From Xenophilus sp. E41 (GTDB lineage: Bacteria; Pseudomonadota; Gammaproteobacteria; Burkholderiales; Burkholderiaceae_C), in the NCBI RefSeq assembly GCF_003671765.1, contig NZ_QPIB01000007.1, positions 255,536-319,535 of the forward strand: a stretch of 64,000 nt of DNA. Direction: 5' to 3'. Position 1 is the stretch's first letter. Each line of letters starts with the position of its first letter. The notes under the pieces were generated by a model. The model ran no database searches, was not told the DNA's origin, and saw only the letters and a program-made list of their open reading frames with translations. A program made the translations under genes and the position numbers. Positions 43,576 through 51,160 of the stretch are shown here, piece after piece.

Positions 43576-45302
43576 CGCGCCGTCGCCTGACGCTGCCGAT
43601 CCCGGTGGCCAGCACGCTGGGCAACCGCTGGGACTGGGCCCTGCTGCCGCTGCTGCTGGCCGGCCTGTTCGGGCTGGCCTTCGCGGCCTCGCAGATGGCG
43701 CGGCCGTATGCACTGGGCGAGGCCATCCCGCTGAGCCTCGACCCGACGGTGCTGCCCTACTACCTGCTGCGCACCACGCTGCGCATGTTCCTGGCGCTGG
43801 GCGCGTCGCTGGTCTTCGCCTGCGTGTTCGCGGTGCTGGCGGCCAAGTACCGCGTCGCGGAGCGGGTGCTGGTGCCGCTGCTGGACGTGCTGCAGTCCAT
43901 CCCGGTGCTGGGCTTCCTGTCGATCACGGTGACGGGTTTCATCGCGCTCTTCCCGGGCAACCTGCTGGGGGTGGAGTGCGCGGCCATCTTCGCCATCTTC
44001 ACCTCGCAGGCCTGGAACATGGCCTTCAGCCTCTACCAGTCGATGCGCACCGTGCCTTCCGAACTCGGCGAGGCGGCGGCCGTGTTCCAGCTCTCGGGCT
44101 GGCAGCGCTTCTGGCGGCTGGAGCTGCCCTTCGCGATGCCCGGCCTGCTGTGGAACATGATGATGTCGATGTCGGGCGGCTGGTTCTTCGTCGTCGCCTC
44201 CGAGGCCATCTCGGTGTCGAACCAGAGCATCAAGCTGCCGGGCGTGGGCTCGTACATCGCCATGGCCATCGAGGCGCGCGACCTGGCGGCCATCGGCTGG
44301 GCGATCCTCGCGATGCTGATCGGCATCCTGCTGTACGACCAGCTCTTCTTCCGCCCGCTGGTGGCCTGGGCCGACAAGTTCCGTTTCGAGGAGGGCGCCA
44401 GCGCCGAAGCGAGCCACTCGTGGCTGCTGACCTGGCTGCGGCGCACCCGGGCCGTGCGCGCCGCCGGCAGCGCGCTGGCGCGCGGCGCGGCACGCAGCCT
44501 GGCCTGGTTCCCACGCCGCTTCGACGGCACCTCGGTGCGTGCGCGGCCGCGGCCGGCCGACCCGCGCATCGCGCGCATCGGCGATGCGCTGCTCTCGGGT
44601 GCGGTGCTGCTCGCGGTGCTGTGGCTGCTGCGCTTCATCCACGGCGAGGTCGGCTGGCACGAGGTGGGCCACGTCTTCGTGCTGGGCCTGTACACGCTGG
44701 TGCGCGTGCTGGTGCTGATCGCGATCGCCGCGCTGGTGTGGGTGCCGGTGGGCGTGTGGGTCGGCATGAACCCGCGCTGGTCGGACCGGCTGCAGGCGGT
44801 GGCGCAGTTCCTGGCCGCCTTTCCGGCCAACCTGATGTTCCCGGTGGCGGTGCTCTTCATCGTGCACTGGAAGCTCAACCCCGACGTGTGGCTGTCGCCG
44901 CTGATGGTGCTGGGCACGCAGTGGTACCTGCTCTTCAACGTGATCGCCGGTGCCTCGAGCGTGCCCACCGAACTGCGCCACGCGGCGAGCAACCTGGGCC
45001 TGACGGGCTGGCTGCGCTGGAAGCGCTACCTGTTGCCCGCGGTGTTCCCCAGCTTCGTCACGGGCGCCATCACCGCCAGCGGCGGTTCGTGGAACGCCAG
45101 CATCGTGGCCGAGTATGTGAGCTGGGGCGACACCACGCTGCAGGCCAACGGCCTGGGCAGCTACATCGCCCACATGACGGCGGTGGGCGACTTCCCCCGC
45201 ATCGCCCTGGGCATCGGCGTCATGTGCGTGTTCGTCATGGGGCTGAACCACTTCGTGTGGCGCAGGCTGTATCGCCTTGCCGAGGACCGCATGCATTTCT
45301 GA
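43572..45302 (+). CDS. ABC transporter permease, two fused permease domains (nitrate/sulfonate/taurine class)
   Basis: A 576-residue inner-membrane protein with two binding-protein-dependent permease domains in one chain. The first EAA-like loop is [20 protein letters not shown] (about residue 160) and the second [20 protein letters not shown] (about residue 475); each is surrounded by about six helices. Single-domain SsuC/TauC-type proteins dimerise, so this is a built-in heterodimer. The ATPase follows 161 bases on. No substrate-binding protein gene is present here, so the substrate is open. Confidence 0.87.
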   Translation: MTRRRLTLPIPVASTLGNRWDWALLPLLLAGLFGLAFAASQMARPYALGEAIPLSLDPTVLPYYLLRTTLRMFLALGASLVFACVFAVLAAKYRVAERVLVPLLDVLQSIPVLGFLSITVTGFIALFPGNLLGVECAAIFAIFTSQAWNMAFSLYQSMRTVPSELGEAAAVFQLSGWQRFWRLELPFAMPGLLWNMMMSMSGGWFFVVASEAISVSNQSIKLPGVGSYIAMAIEARDLAAIGWAILAMLIGILLYDQLFFRPLVAWADKFRFEEGASAEASHSWLLTWLRRTRAVRAAGSALARGAARSLAWFPRRFDGTSVRARPRPADPRIARIGDALLSGAVLLAVLWLLRFIHGEVGWHEVGHVFVLGLYTLVRVLVLIAIAALVWVPVGVWVGMNPRWSDRLQAVAQFLAAFPANLMFPVAVLFIVHWKLNPDVWLSPLMVLGTQWYLLFNVIAGASSVPTELRHAASNLGLTGWLRWKRYLLPAVFPSFVTGAITASGGSWNASIVAEYVSWGDTTLQANGLGSYIAHMTAVGDFPRIALGIGVMCVFVMGLNHFVWRRLYRLAEDRMHF

Positions 45303-45316
45303 GGCACGATGGAATA

Positions 45317-45437
45317 CGGACAGCCGAACGCAGAGGCCGCAAAGGACTCGCAGAGGGCGCAGAAGAAACACAGAAAATTTTTGCCTTCCTTCTGCGCCCT
45401 CTGCGAAATCTCTGCGCCCTCTGCGTTCGGCTGTCCG
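45317..45437. repeat. 121-bp palindromic repeat between ABC genes
   Basis: CGGACAGCCGAACGCAGAG at 45317 is exactly repeated in inverted form at 45419-45437, and GCAGAGGGCGCAGAAG at 45350-45365 in inverted form at 45389-45404. The transcript could fold into a long hairpin with an AT-rich tip. Internal GCAGAGGGCGCAGA units repeat. It is a mobile-looking palindromic element sitting inside a presumed operon. Confidence 0.85.
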
Positions 45438-45463
45438 AATTCGAATTCCCGACCCACAAGCCC

Positions 45464-46777
45464 ATGAAAGACGCCCAAGAACCCATCATCGACCTGCAGC
45501 ACGTGGGCAAGGGCTTCCGCGCGGCCGACGGCAAAGCGCGCCCGGTGCTGCAGGACGTGGACCTGCACCTGGCGCCCGGCGAGATCGTGGCGCTGCTGGG
45601 GCCGTCGGGCTCGGGCAAGTCGACCCTGCTGCGCATCATCGCGGGGCTGATCGCGGCCGACAGCGGCGAGGTGCGCTACCGCGGCCAGCCGCTGCACGGG
45701 CCGGCGCGCGGCATCGCGATGGTGTTCCAGTCCTTCGCGCTCTTTCCGTGGCTCACGGTGCAGCAGAACGTCGAGCTGGGCCTGGAGGCGCGCGGCGTCG
45801 ATGCGGCCGAGCGGGCCCGCCGTGCGGCGGCGGCCATTGCGCTCATCGGCCTGGCGGGCTTCGAGGGCGCGTTGCCGCGCGAGCTGTCGGGCGGCATGCG
45901 CCAGCGAGTGGGCATCGCGCGCGCGCTGGTGGTCGAGCCCGACGTGCTGCTCATGGACGAGGCGTTTTCCGCGCTCGATGTGCTCACCGGCGAACGCCTG
46001 CGTGACGACATCCTCGCGCTGTGGGAAGGCGGCAGCATGCCGACGCAGGCCATGCTCATCGTCTCGCACAACATCGAGGAAGCCGTGCTCATGGCCGACC
46101 GCGTGCTGGTCTTCGCGGCCGACCCCGGCTGCGTGCGTGCGGAGTTGCCGATCACCTTGCCGCGTCCGCGCGACGGCGATTCGGTCGAGGTGCGCCTGCT
46201 GGTCGACCAGGTCTATGCACTCATGACGGCCGGCGCTGCCGGCCATGCGGCCCACGGGGCCAAGCGCGCCGTGCTGGCCGAGCGCCTGCCCGAAGCCGAC
46301 GTCACCCGCATGGAAGGCCTGCTCGAACTGCTGGCGCAGGACGAGTTCGCCGGCCGCGCCGACCTGCCGCGCCTGGCCGACGAGTCGGAGCTGACCGACC
46401 ACGACCTGCTGCCGCTCACGCGTGCGCTGTCGCTGCTGGGCCTGGCCCGGCTGGACGAGGGCGACCTGCTGCTCACGCCGCTGGGCCGGCACTATGTCGA
46501 CAGCACCCACGGCGGGCGCCAGCGCATCTTCGGCCAGCAGCTGCTGGAGCGCGTGCCGCTGGCGGCGCACATTCGCCACAGCCTGGAGCAGGACCCGGCC
46601 GGCCAGCTGGCCGACGCGCACTTCCTCGCGCTGCTGCGCGACAGCCTCGACGAGGCCGAGGCGGAGCGGGTGCTGCACCGCGCGATCGAGTGGGGCCGCT
46701 ACGGCGAGGTCTTCGAGTACGACTTCCACACCGGGATGATCCACCTGCCGGCGCCCGACGTCGCGCCGCAGGGTTGA
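45464..46777 (+). CDS. ABC transporter ATP-binding protein with AAA-associated C-terminal domain
   Basis: A 437-residue protein. Residues 1-260 are an SsuB/NrtD-like ATPase: Walker A GPSGSGKST (46-54), Q-loop VFQSFALFPWL, signature LSGGMRQRVGIARAL, Walker B VLLMDEAFSALD, H-loop VSHNIEEA. Residues 285-430 are an AAA-associated winged-helix-like domain found with this transporter group (DVTRMEGLLELLAQDEF ... LLLTPLGRHYVD). It partners the fused permease upstream despite the palindromic repeat in between. Confidence 0.9.
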   Translation: MKDAQEPIIDLQHVGKGFRAADGKARPVLQDVDLHLAPGEIVALLGPSGSGKSTLLRIIAGLIAADSGEVRYRGQPLHGPARGIAMVFQSFALFPWLTVQQNVELGLEARGVDAAERARRAAAAIALIGLAGFEGALPRELSGGMRQRVGIARALVVEPDVLLMDEAFSALDVLTGERLRDDILALWEGGSMPTQAMLIVSHNIEEAVLMADRVLVFAADPGCVRAELPITLPRPRDGDSVEVRLLVDQVYALMTAGAAGHAAHGAKRAVLAERLPEADVTRMEGLLELLAQDEFAGRADLPRLADESELTDHDLLPLTRALSLLGLARLDEGDLLLTPLGRHYVDSTHGGRQRIFGQQLLERVPLAAHIRHSLEQDPAGQLADAHFLALLRDSLDEAEAERVLHRAIEWGRYGEVFEYDFHTGMIHLPAPDVAPQG

Positions 46778-46793
46778 GCCGTCGAGTGCTCGT

Positions 46794-47765
46794 TCAGGCG
46801 GCGCCGGACTGCGACGCAGCGGCCGCGTCCACCAGCCAGTGGCGGAAGGCGCCCACGGCCTCGTCGTCGGCGCGCTCCGTGTTCACGACCAGCGTGTAGT
46901 CCGGGCCGCGCCAGGCCGGCTCGGGCAGGGGGCAGACGAGCCGGCCCGCGGCGATCTCGCGCTCGACCAGCGGCAGCGAAGCCAGCGCCACGCCCAGGCC
47001 CGCCACCGCGGCGCCCAGCTGCAGGTAGACATGGTCGAAGTGCAGGTGCCGCGCCCCCTGCAGGCGCGGCGCGCCGGCCTCGTGCAGCCAGTCGGCCCAG
47101 GCGCTGCGCGTGCTCGTGGAATGCAGCAGGGCGTGGTGCCGCAGGTCGGCGGTGCTGCGGATCGGATGGCGCAGCAGCACCGCGGGGCTGCAGGCCGGCA
47201 GACGCAGGTCGGGCAGCAGCACGCTGGAGCTGACGCCGGCCGCGTCCTCGTGGCCCGATCGCACGCCGACATCGAAGGCCTCGCCCACGTAGCGCAGCTT
47301 GCGCGACGTGGTCGACAGCCGCACGTCGATGTGAGGGTAGCGGGCCTGGAAGTCCGCCAGCCGCGGGATCAGCCAGCACAGCGCGAAGCTGGCCAGCGCG
47401 TTCACCCGCACCGTGCCCGACACGCGGCGCGCGCCGCCGTCGGCGCGCAGGCGGGCCGCGCCGGCGGCCAGCCGGTCGAAGGCGCCGCCCACGTCGCCCA
47501 GCAGCGCGGCCCCCTCGTCCGTGAGCTGCACGCCGCGCGCCCGGCGTTCGAAAAGTGGCATGCCGAACCAGTCCTCGAGCAGGCGAATCTGCTTGCCCAC
47601 CGCCCAATGGGTGACGTTCAGCCGTGCCGCCGCGGCGGCGAAGCTGCCCTGCGTTGCCACCGCCTCGAAGGCACGCAGCGCGTTGAGCGGCGGCAGGCGG
47701 CCGCGACCGGCACGCGCTTCCGCGGCATCCAGGGCGTCTGCAGCGACGTGACTTTTTCTCTCCAT
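46794..47765 (-). CDS. LysR family transcriptional regulator (GcvA-like)
   Basis: A 323-residue LysR protein of the GcvA-like type: LPPLNALRAFEAVATQGSFAAAAARLNVTHWAVGKQIR, LFERRARGVQLTDEG, and an effector domain beginning VSGTVRVNALASFALCWLIPRL. It is divergent from an MFS exporter gene across 54 bases, which it probably controls. It converges on the ABC ATPase with 16 bases between. Confidence 0.9.
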   Translation of the reverse strand: MERKSHVAADALDAAEARAGRGRLPPLNALRAFEAVATQGSFAAAAARLNVTHWAVGKQIRLLEDWFGMPLFERRARGVQLTDEGAALLGDVGGAFDRLAAGAARLRADGGARRVSGTVRVNALASFALCWLIPRLADFQARYPHIDVRLSTTSRKLRYVGEAFDVGVRSGHEDAAGVSSSVLLPDLRLPACSPAVLLRHPIRSTADLRHHALLHSTSTRSAWADWLHEAGAPRLQGARHLHFDHVYLQLGAAVAGLGVALASLPLVEREIAAGRLVCPLPEPAWRGPDYTLVVNTERADDEAVGAFRHWLVDAAAASQSGAA

Positions 47766-47819
47766 TGGCGCGATATTAGGTCCGTGGTGCAACGAACGGC
47801 CGCGCCCTAGCATCGGCCC

Positions 47820-49028
47820 ATGCCTTCCGCCCCACTTGCCGTCACGACGTCCCCGCGGTCGGGTGCTGCGCCGACGCGCAGCCGCGTCCTGTGGCTCTCC
47901 TGCGTGGCACATGCGCTGCACGACGGCTACACCGACATGATCTACGTCCTCTTGCCGGTCTGGCAGGCGGAGTTCGGCCTGGGCTACGGCGCGCTGGCCG
48001 TGCTGCGCGGCCTCTATGGCGGCACCATGGCGGCGCTGCAGCTGCCGGCCGGCTGGCTGGCGCAGCGCATCGGCACGCGCGCCACCCTGGCACTGGGAAC
48101 GCTGCTCGCGGCCGTGGGCTACGCGGCGGCGGGCATGACGGGCAGCCTGGTCGGCCTCGGGCTGGCCCTGGCGCTGGCGGGCAGCGGCTCGAGCACGCAG
48201 CACCCGCTGGCCTCGGGCGCGGTGGCGCGCGCCTACGGCCAGCAGGCGCGCGGCCCGCTGGGCGTCTACAACTTCGCGGGCGACCTGGGCAAGGCCGCGC
48301 TGCCGGCGGCGCTGGCGCTGCTGATCACGCTGGCGCCGTGGCGCCCTGCGCTGTGGGCGATGTCGGCCCTGGGCGTGGCGGTGGCCGTGTGCCTTGCACT
48401 TTTCCTCCCCAAGGTGCCCGTCGGCAGCCAGGCGGCGCACGGCGATGCCGCGTCGGCGGCGCCGGGGTCGCCCACCGGCTTCCGGCTGCTGCTGGCGATC
48501 GGCGTGCTCGACACCGCCGTGCGCATGGGGCTGCTCACCTTCCTGCCCTTCCTGCTCCAGGCCAAGGGCATTCCCGCGCCGCTGCTGGGGGTGGCGCTGG
48601 CGCTGGTGTTCCTCGGCGGGGCAGCGGGCAAATTCGTGTGCGGCTGGCTCGGCGCGCGCCTGGGCGTGACCGGCACGGTGCTGGCGACCGAGGGCGGCTC
48701 GGCGCTGGGCATCGTCGCGCTGCTGCTGTGTCCGCTGTCGCTCGCATGGGTGCTGCTGCCGCTGCTGGGGGCGATGCTCAACGGCACGTCCTCGGTGCTC
48801 TACGGCACGGTGCCCGAGCTGGCGCAGCGCGGCAGCACCGAGCGCGCCTTCGCCATCTTCTACACCGGCGTCATCGCCTCCGGCGCGCTGTCGCCGGTGC
48901 TCTACGGGCTGCTCGGCGACCGGGTGGGCATCGAGCTGGCGACCTGCGCCACCGTGTTGACAGCGCTGGCGATCCTTCCGATGGCCCTGGCGCTGCGTCC
49001 TCGGCTCGTGCGGGCTGCCGTGGCCTGA
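47820..49028 (+). CDS. MFS transporter (Fsr-like efflux family)
   Basis: A 402-residue, 12-helix permease. HALHDGYTDMIYVLLPVWQAEFGLGYGALAVLRGLYGG at the first two helices is typical of fosmidomycin-resistance-like exporters, as is GSGSSTQHPLASGAVARAYG. Relatives export small toxic compounds. It is probably regulated by the divergent LysR gene. The SDR gene follows 46 bases on and may be co-transcribed. Confidence 0.85.
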   Translation: MPSAPLAVTTSPRSGAAPTRSRVLWLSCVAHALHDGYTDMIYVLLPVWQAEFGLGYGALAVLRGLYGGTMAALQLPAGWLAQRIGTRATLALGTLLAAVGYAAAGMTGSLVGLGLALALAGSGSSTQHPLASGAVARAYGQQARGPLGVYNFAGDLGKAALPAALALLITLAPWRPALWAMSALGVAVAVCLALFLPKVPVGSQAAHGDAASAAPGSPTGFRLLLAIGVLDTAVRMGLLTFLPFLLQAKGIPAPLLGVALALVFLGGAAGKFVCGWLGARLGVTGTVLATEGGSALGIVALLLCPLSLAWVLLPLLGAMLNGTSSVLYGTVPELAQRGSTERAFAIFYTGVIASGALSPVLYGLLGDRVGIELATCATVLTALAILPMALALRPRLVRAAVA

Positions 49029-49074
49029 GCGCGGTCGCTCGCGTTGCCCGATTCCATCTCCCAAGGTCGCCCGC

Positions 49075-49836
49075 ATGAACACTGTGTCCCAAGCCCCCCT
49101 CATCCTCGTCACCGGCGGCAGCCGCGGCGTCGGCGCGGCGACCGCACGCCTGGCCGCCGAGCGCGGCTACGACGTGGCGATCAGCTTCGTCGCCAACGAG
49201 GCCGCGGCCGAGGCGGTGGCGGGCGACGTGCGGGCGCTCGGACGCCGGGCGCTGGCCGTGCGCGCGGACAGCGCCGACCCGGCGCAGGTCGCGCAGCTCT
49301 TCGACGCCATCGACCGCCACTTCGGACGCATCGACGTGCTGGTGAACAACGCCGCCATCATCGCTCGCCAGTCGCGGCTGGAGGGCCTGGACTTCGAGCG
49401 CATGCAGCGCATCTTCGCCGTCAACGCGATCGGGCCCATGCTGTGTGCGCAGCAGGCGGTCCGGCGTATGTCGCAGCGCCACGGCGGGCGCGGCGGCGTG
49501 GTGATCAACGTGTCCTCGGCCTCGGCCCGGCTCGGCAGCCCCAACGAATACGTCGACTATGCGGCGTCCAAGGGCGCGCTCGAGACCTTCACCACCGGCC
49601 TGGCGAAGGAGGTGGCGCGCGAGGGCATTCGCGTCAACGGCCTGCGTCCCGGCCACATCTACACCGAGATGCATGCCAGCGGCGGCGAGCCCGGCCGCGT
49701 GGACCGCGTCAAGGAGTCGATACCGATGGGCCGGGGCGGGCAGCCGGAGGAGGTCGCGCGGGCGATCCTGTGGCTGGCGAGCGCCGAGGCCTCCTTCGTC
49801 ACCGGCACCTTCCTGGACGTGACCGGCGGCAAGTGA
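49075..49836 (+). CDS. Short-chain dehydrogenase/reductase
   Basis: A 253-residue classical SDR. Cofactor loop GGSRGVGAATA, NNAA (LVNNAAI), catalytic Ser near NVSSAS, and YVDYAASKGA giving Tyr-xxx-Lys. The C-terminal FVTGTFLDVTGGK is the usual SDR end. It could be an FabG-like ketoreductase or a sugar/alcohol dehydrogenase; the substrate is unknown. Confidence 0.9.
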   Translation: MNTVSQAPLILVTGGSRGVGAATARLAAERGYDVAISFVANEAAAEAVAGDVRALGRRALAVRADSADPAQVAQLFDAIDRHFGRIDVLVNNAAIIARQSRLEGLDFERMQRIFAVNAIGPMLCAQQAVRRMSQRHGGRGGVVINVSSASARLGSPNEYVDYAASKGALETFTTGLAKEVAREGIRVNGLRPGHIYTEMHASGGEPGRVDRVKESIPMGRGGQPEEVARAILWLASAEASFVTGTFLDVTGGK

Positions 49837-49882
49837 GCCGCTCGGGGAGAGTGGATACGCAGTTTGGCCGCGCTCGCAGCGC

Positions 49883-51160
49883 CTACCAGCTGCCCGAGGC
49901 CCCGCCGCCGCTGCTCGATCCGCCGCCGGCGCCGGACGAGGACGAACTGCTGCTCGACGACGACGATGATGACGACCGATCGTCGTCGTCGCTGCCGCCG
50001 GATCCGGCGCTCCATCCGTTGCCGGCCGCCACGACGAAGGCGAGCAGGAAGCTCACCAGCACGACGACGGCGTCGAGCAAGCCCGGCGGCCCCACCATCG
50101 CACCGCCGTCGTGCAGCTGCCAGAGCCCCACGCCCGTGAGGAACAGCGCCGCGACAAGCCGCAGCGCGAAGCCCCTGCGGCTGGCGCGCCAGGCCTTGAC
50201 CATCATGAACAGCGTGGTCGCCACCAGGCCCAGCGCGAAGCCGCCGATGCCCAGGAAGAAGAGCCCCTCAAGGACGGCCTCCCCGCCGGCGACGCGGCCC
50301 CACGCGATCAGGGCCGCAACGAGGCCCGCGAGACCCAGCGCAACCCACCGCGCCGTCCGCGAGATGCCGAGGATCCACCCCAGCACCACGAAGACCGGCG
50401 CGATCATCAGGCCCCCGATGGCCACGCCCAGGTGCGCCGTTGCGGCGCCGCCGAGCAGCGGGCCAACGGCGGTGGCCACCGACGTGACCCGCCAGCGCGG
50501 CTTTCGCCGGGCATGCCACACGCCCACCAGCAGGCTCCACGCCAGCACGGCGATGAAGACCATGCCTTCGGGCGTCAGCCGCATGGGCGCATCGGTGCCC
50601 TCGTCGGCGTCGGCGGGTGCGTCGCCGCGCAGGCGCTGGTCCAGCGCGTCGATGGCGCCCCGCAACCCGCCGGCGTAGTCGTCCTCGCGAAAGCGCGGGG
50701 CCATCACGCGGTCGACGATGCGCGCCGCCGCGATGTCGGGCACCGTGCCCTCCAGCCCCTGGCCGACCTCGATGCGCATGCGCCGGTCGGTCAGCGCCAC
50801 CACGATCAGTAGCCCGTCGTCGCGCGCGGCATCGCCGGGCTTCCAGGCCTCGAACACGCGCAGCGCGAAGGGGGCGATGTCCTCCTCCCCAGTGCTCGAG
50901 ACGATCAGCACGGCAAGCTGTGCCTGCGTGGCGGCCTCGACTTCCGCGATGCGTTCCCGCAGGGCCTGCGCATCGTCTTCGTCGAGGGTGTCGGTGGTGT
51001 CGACGACGCGGGACGAGAAGGCTGGCACCTCGAGCAGGTCGGCGCGTGCCGGCGTCGAGAAGACGATCAGCGCCGTCAGCCACAGCAGCAGCGACCGGCC
51101 GCACCAGCGCATCCACTTGGCGCAGGCCGAAGCGGGCAGCGACGTGTGCGATTTCGCCAT
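49883..51160 (-). CDS. TPM domain (YgcG-like) membrane protein
   Basis: A 425-residue protein: signal/anchor at 20-40, then the TPM domain (VVDTTDTLDEDDAQALRERIAEVEAAT, DDGLLIVVALTDRRMRIEVGQGLEG, MAPRFREDDYAGGLRGAIDAL), several membrane helices, and a tail with 14 consecutive serines after a DDDD run, ending in a GASGSW motif typical of YgcG-like proteins. In plants TPM domains help repair photosystem II; the bacterial role is unclear. Its ATG directly abuts the pbpC stop codon. Confidence 0.82.
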   Translation of the reverse strand: MAKSHTSLPASACAKWMRWCGRSLLLWLTALIVFSTPARADLLEVPAFSSRVVDTTDTLDEDDAQALRERIAEVEAATQAQLAVLIVSSTGEEDIAPFALRVFEAWKPGDAARDDGLLIVVALTDRRMRIEVGQGLEGTVPDIAAARIVDRVMAPRFREDDYAGGLRGAIDALDQRLRGDAPADADEGTDAPMRLTPEGMVFIAVLAWSLLVGVWHARRKPRWRVTSVATAVGPLLGGAATAHLGVAIGGLMIAPVFVVLGWILGISRTARWVALGLAGLVAALIAWGRVAGGEAVLEGLFFLGIGGFALGLVATTLFMMVKAWRASRRGFALRLVAALFLTGVGLWQLHDGGAMVGPPGLLDAVVVLVSFLLAFVVAAGNGWSAGSGGSDDDDRSSSSSSSSSSSSSSGAGGGSSSGGGASGSW

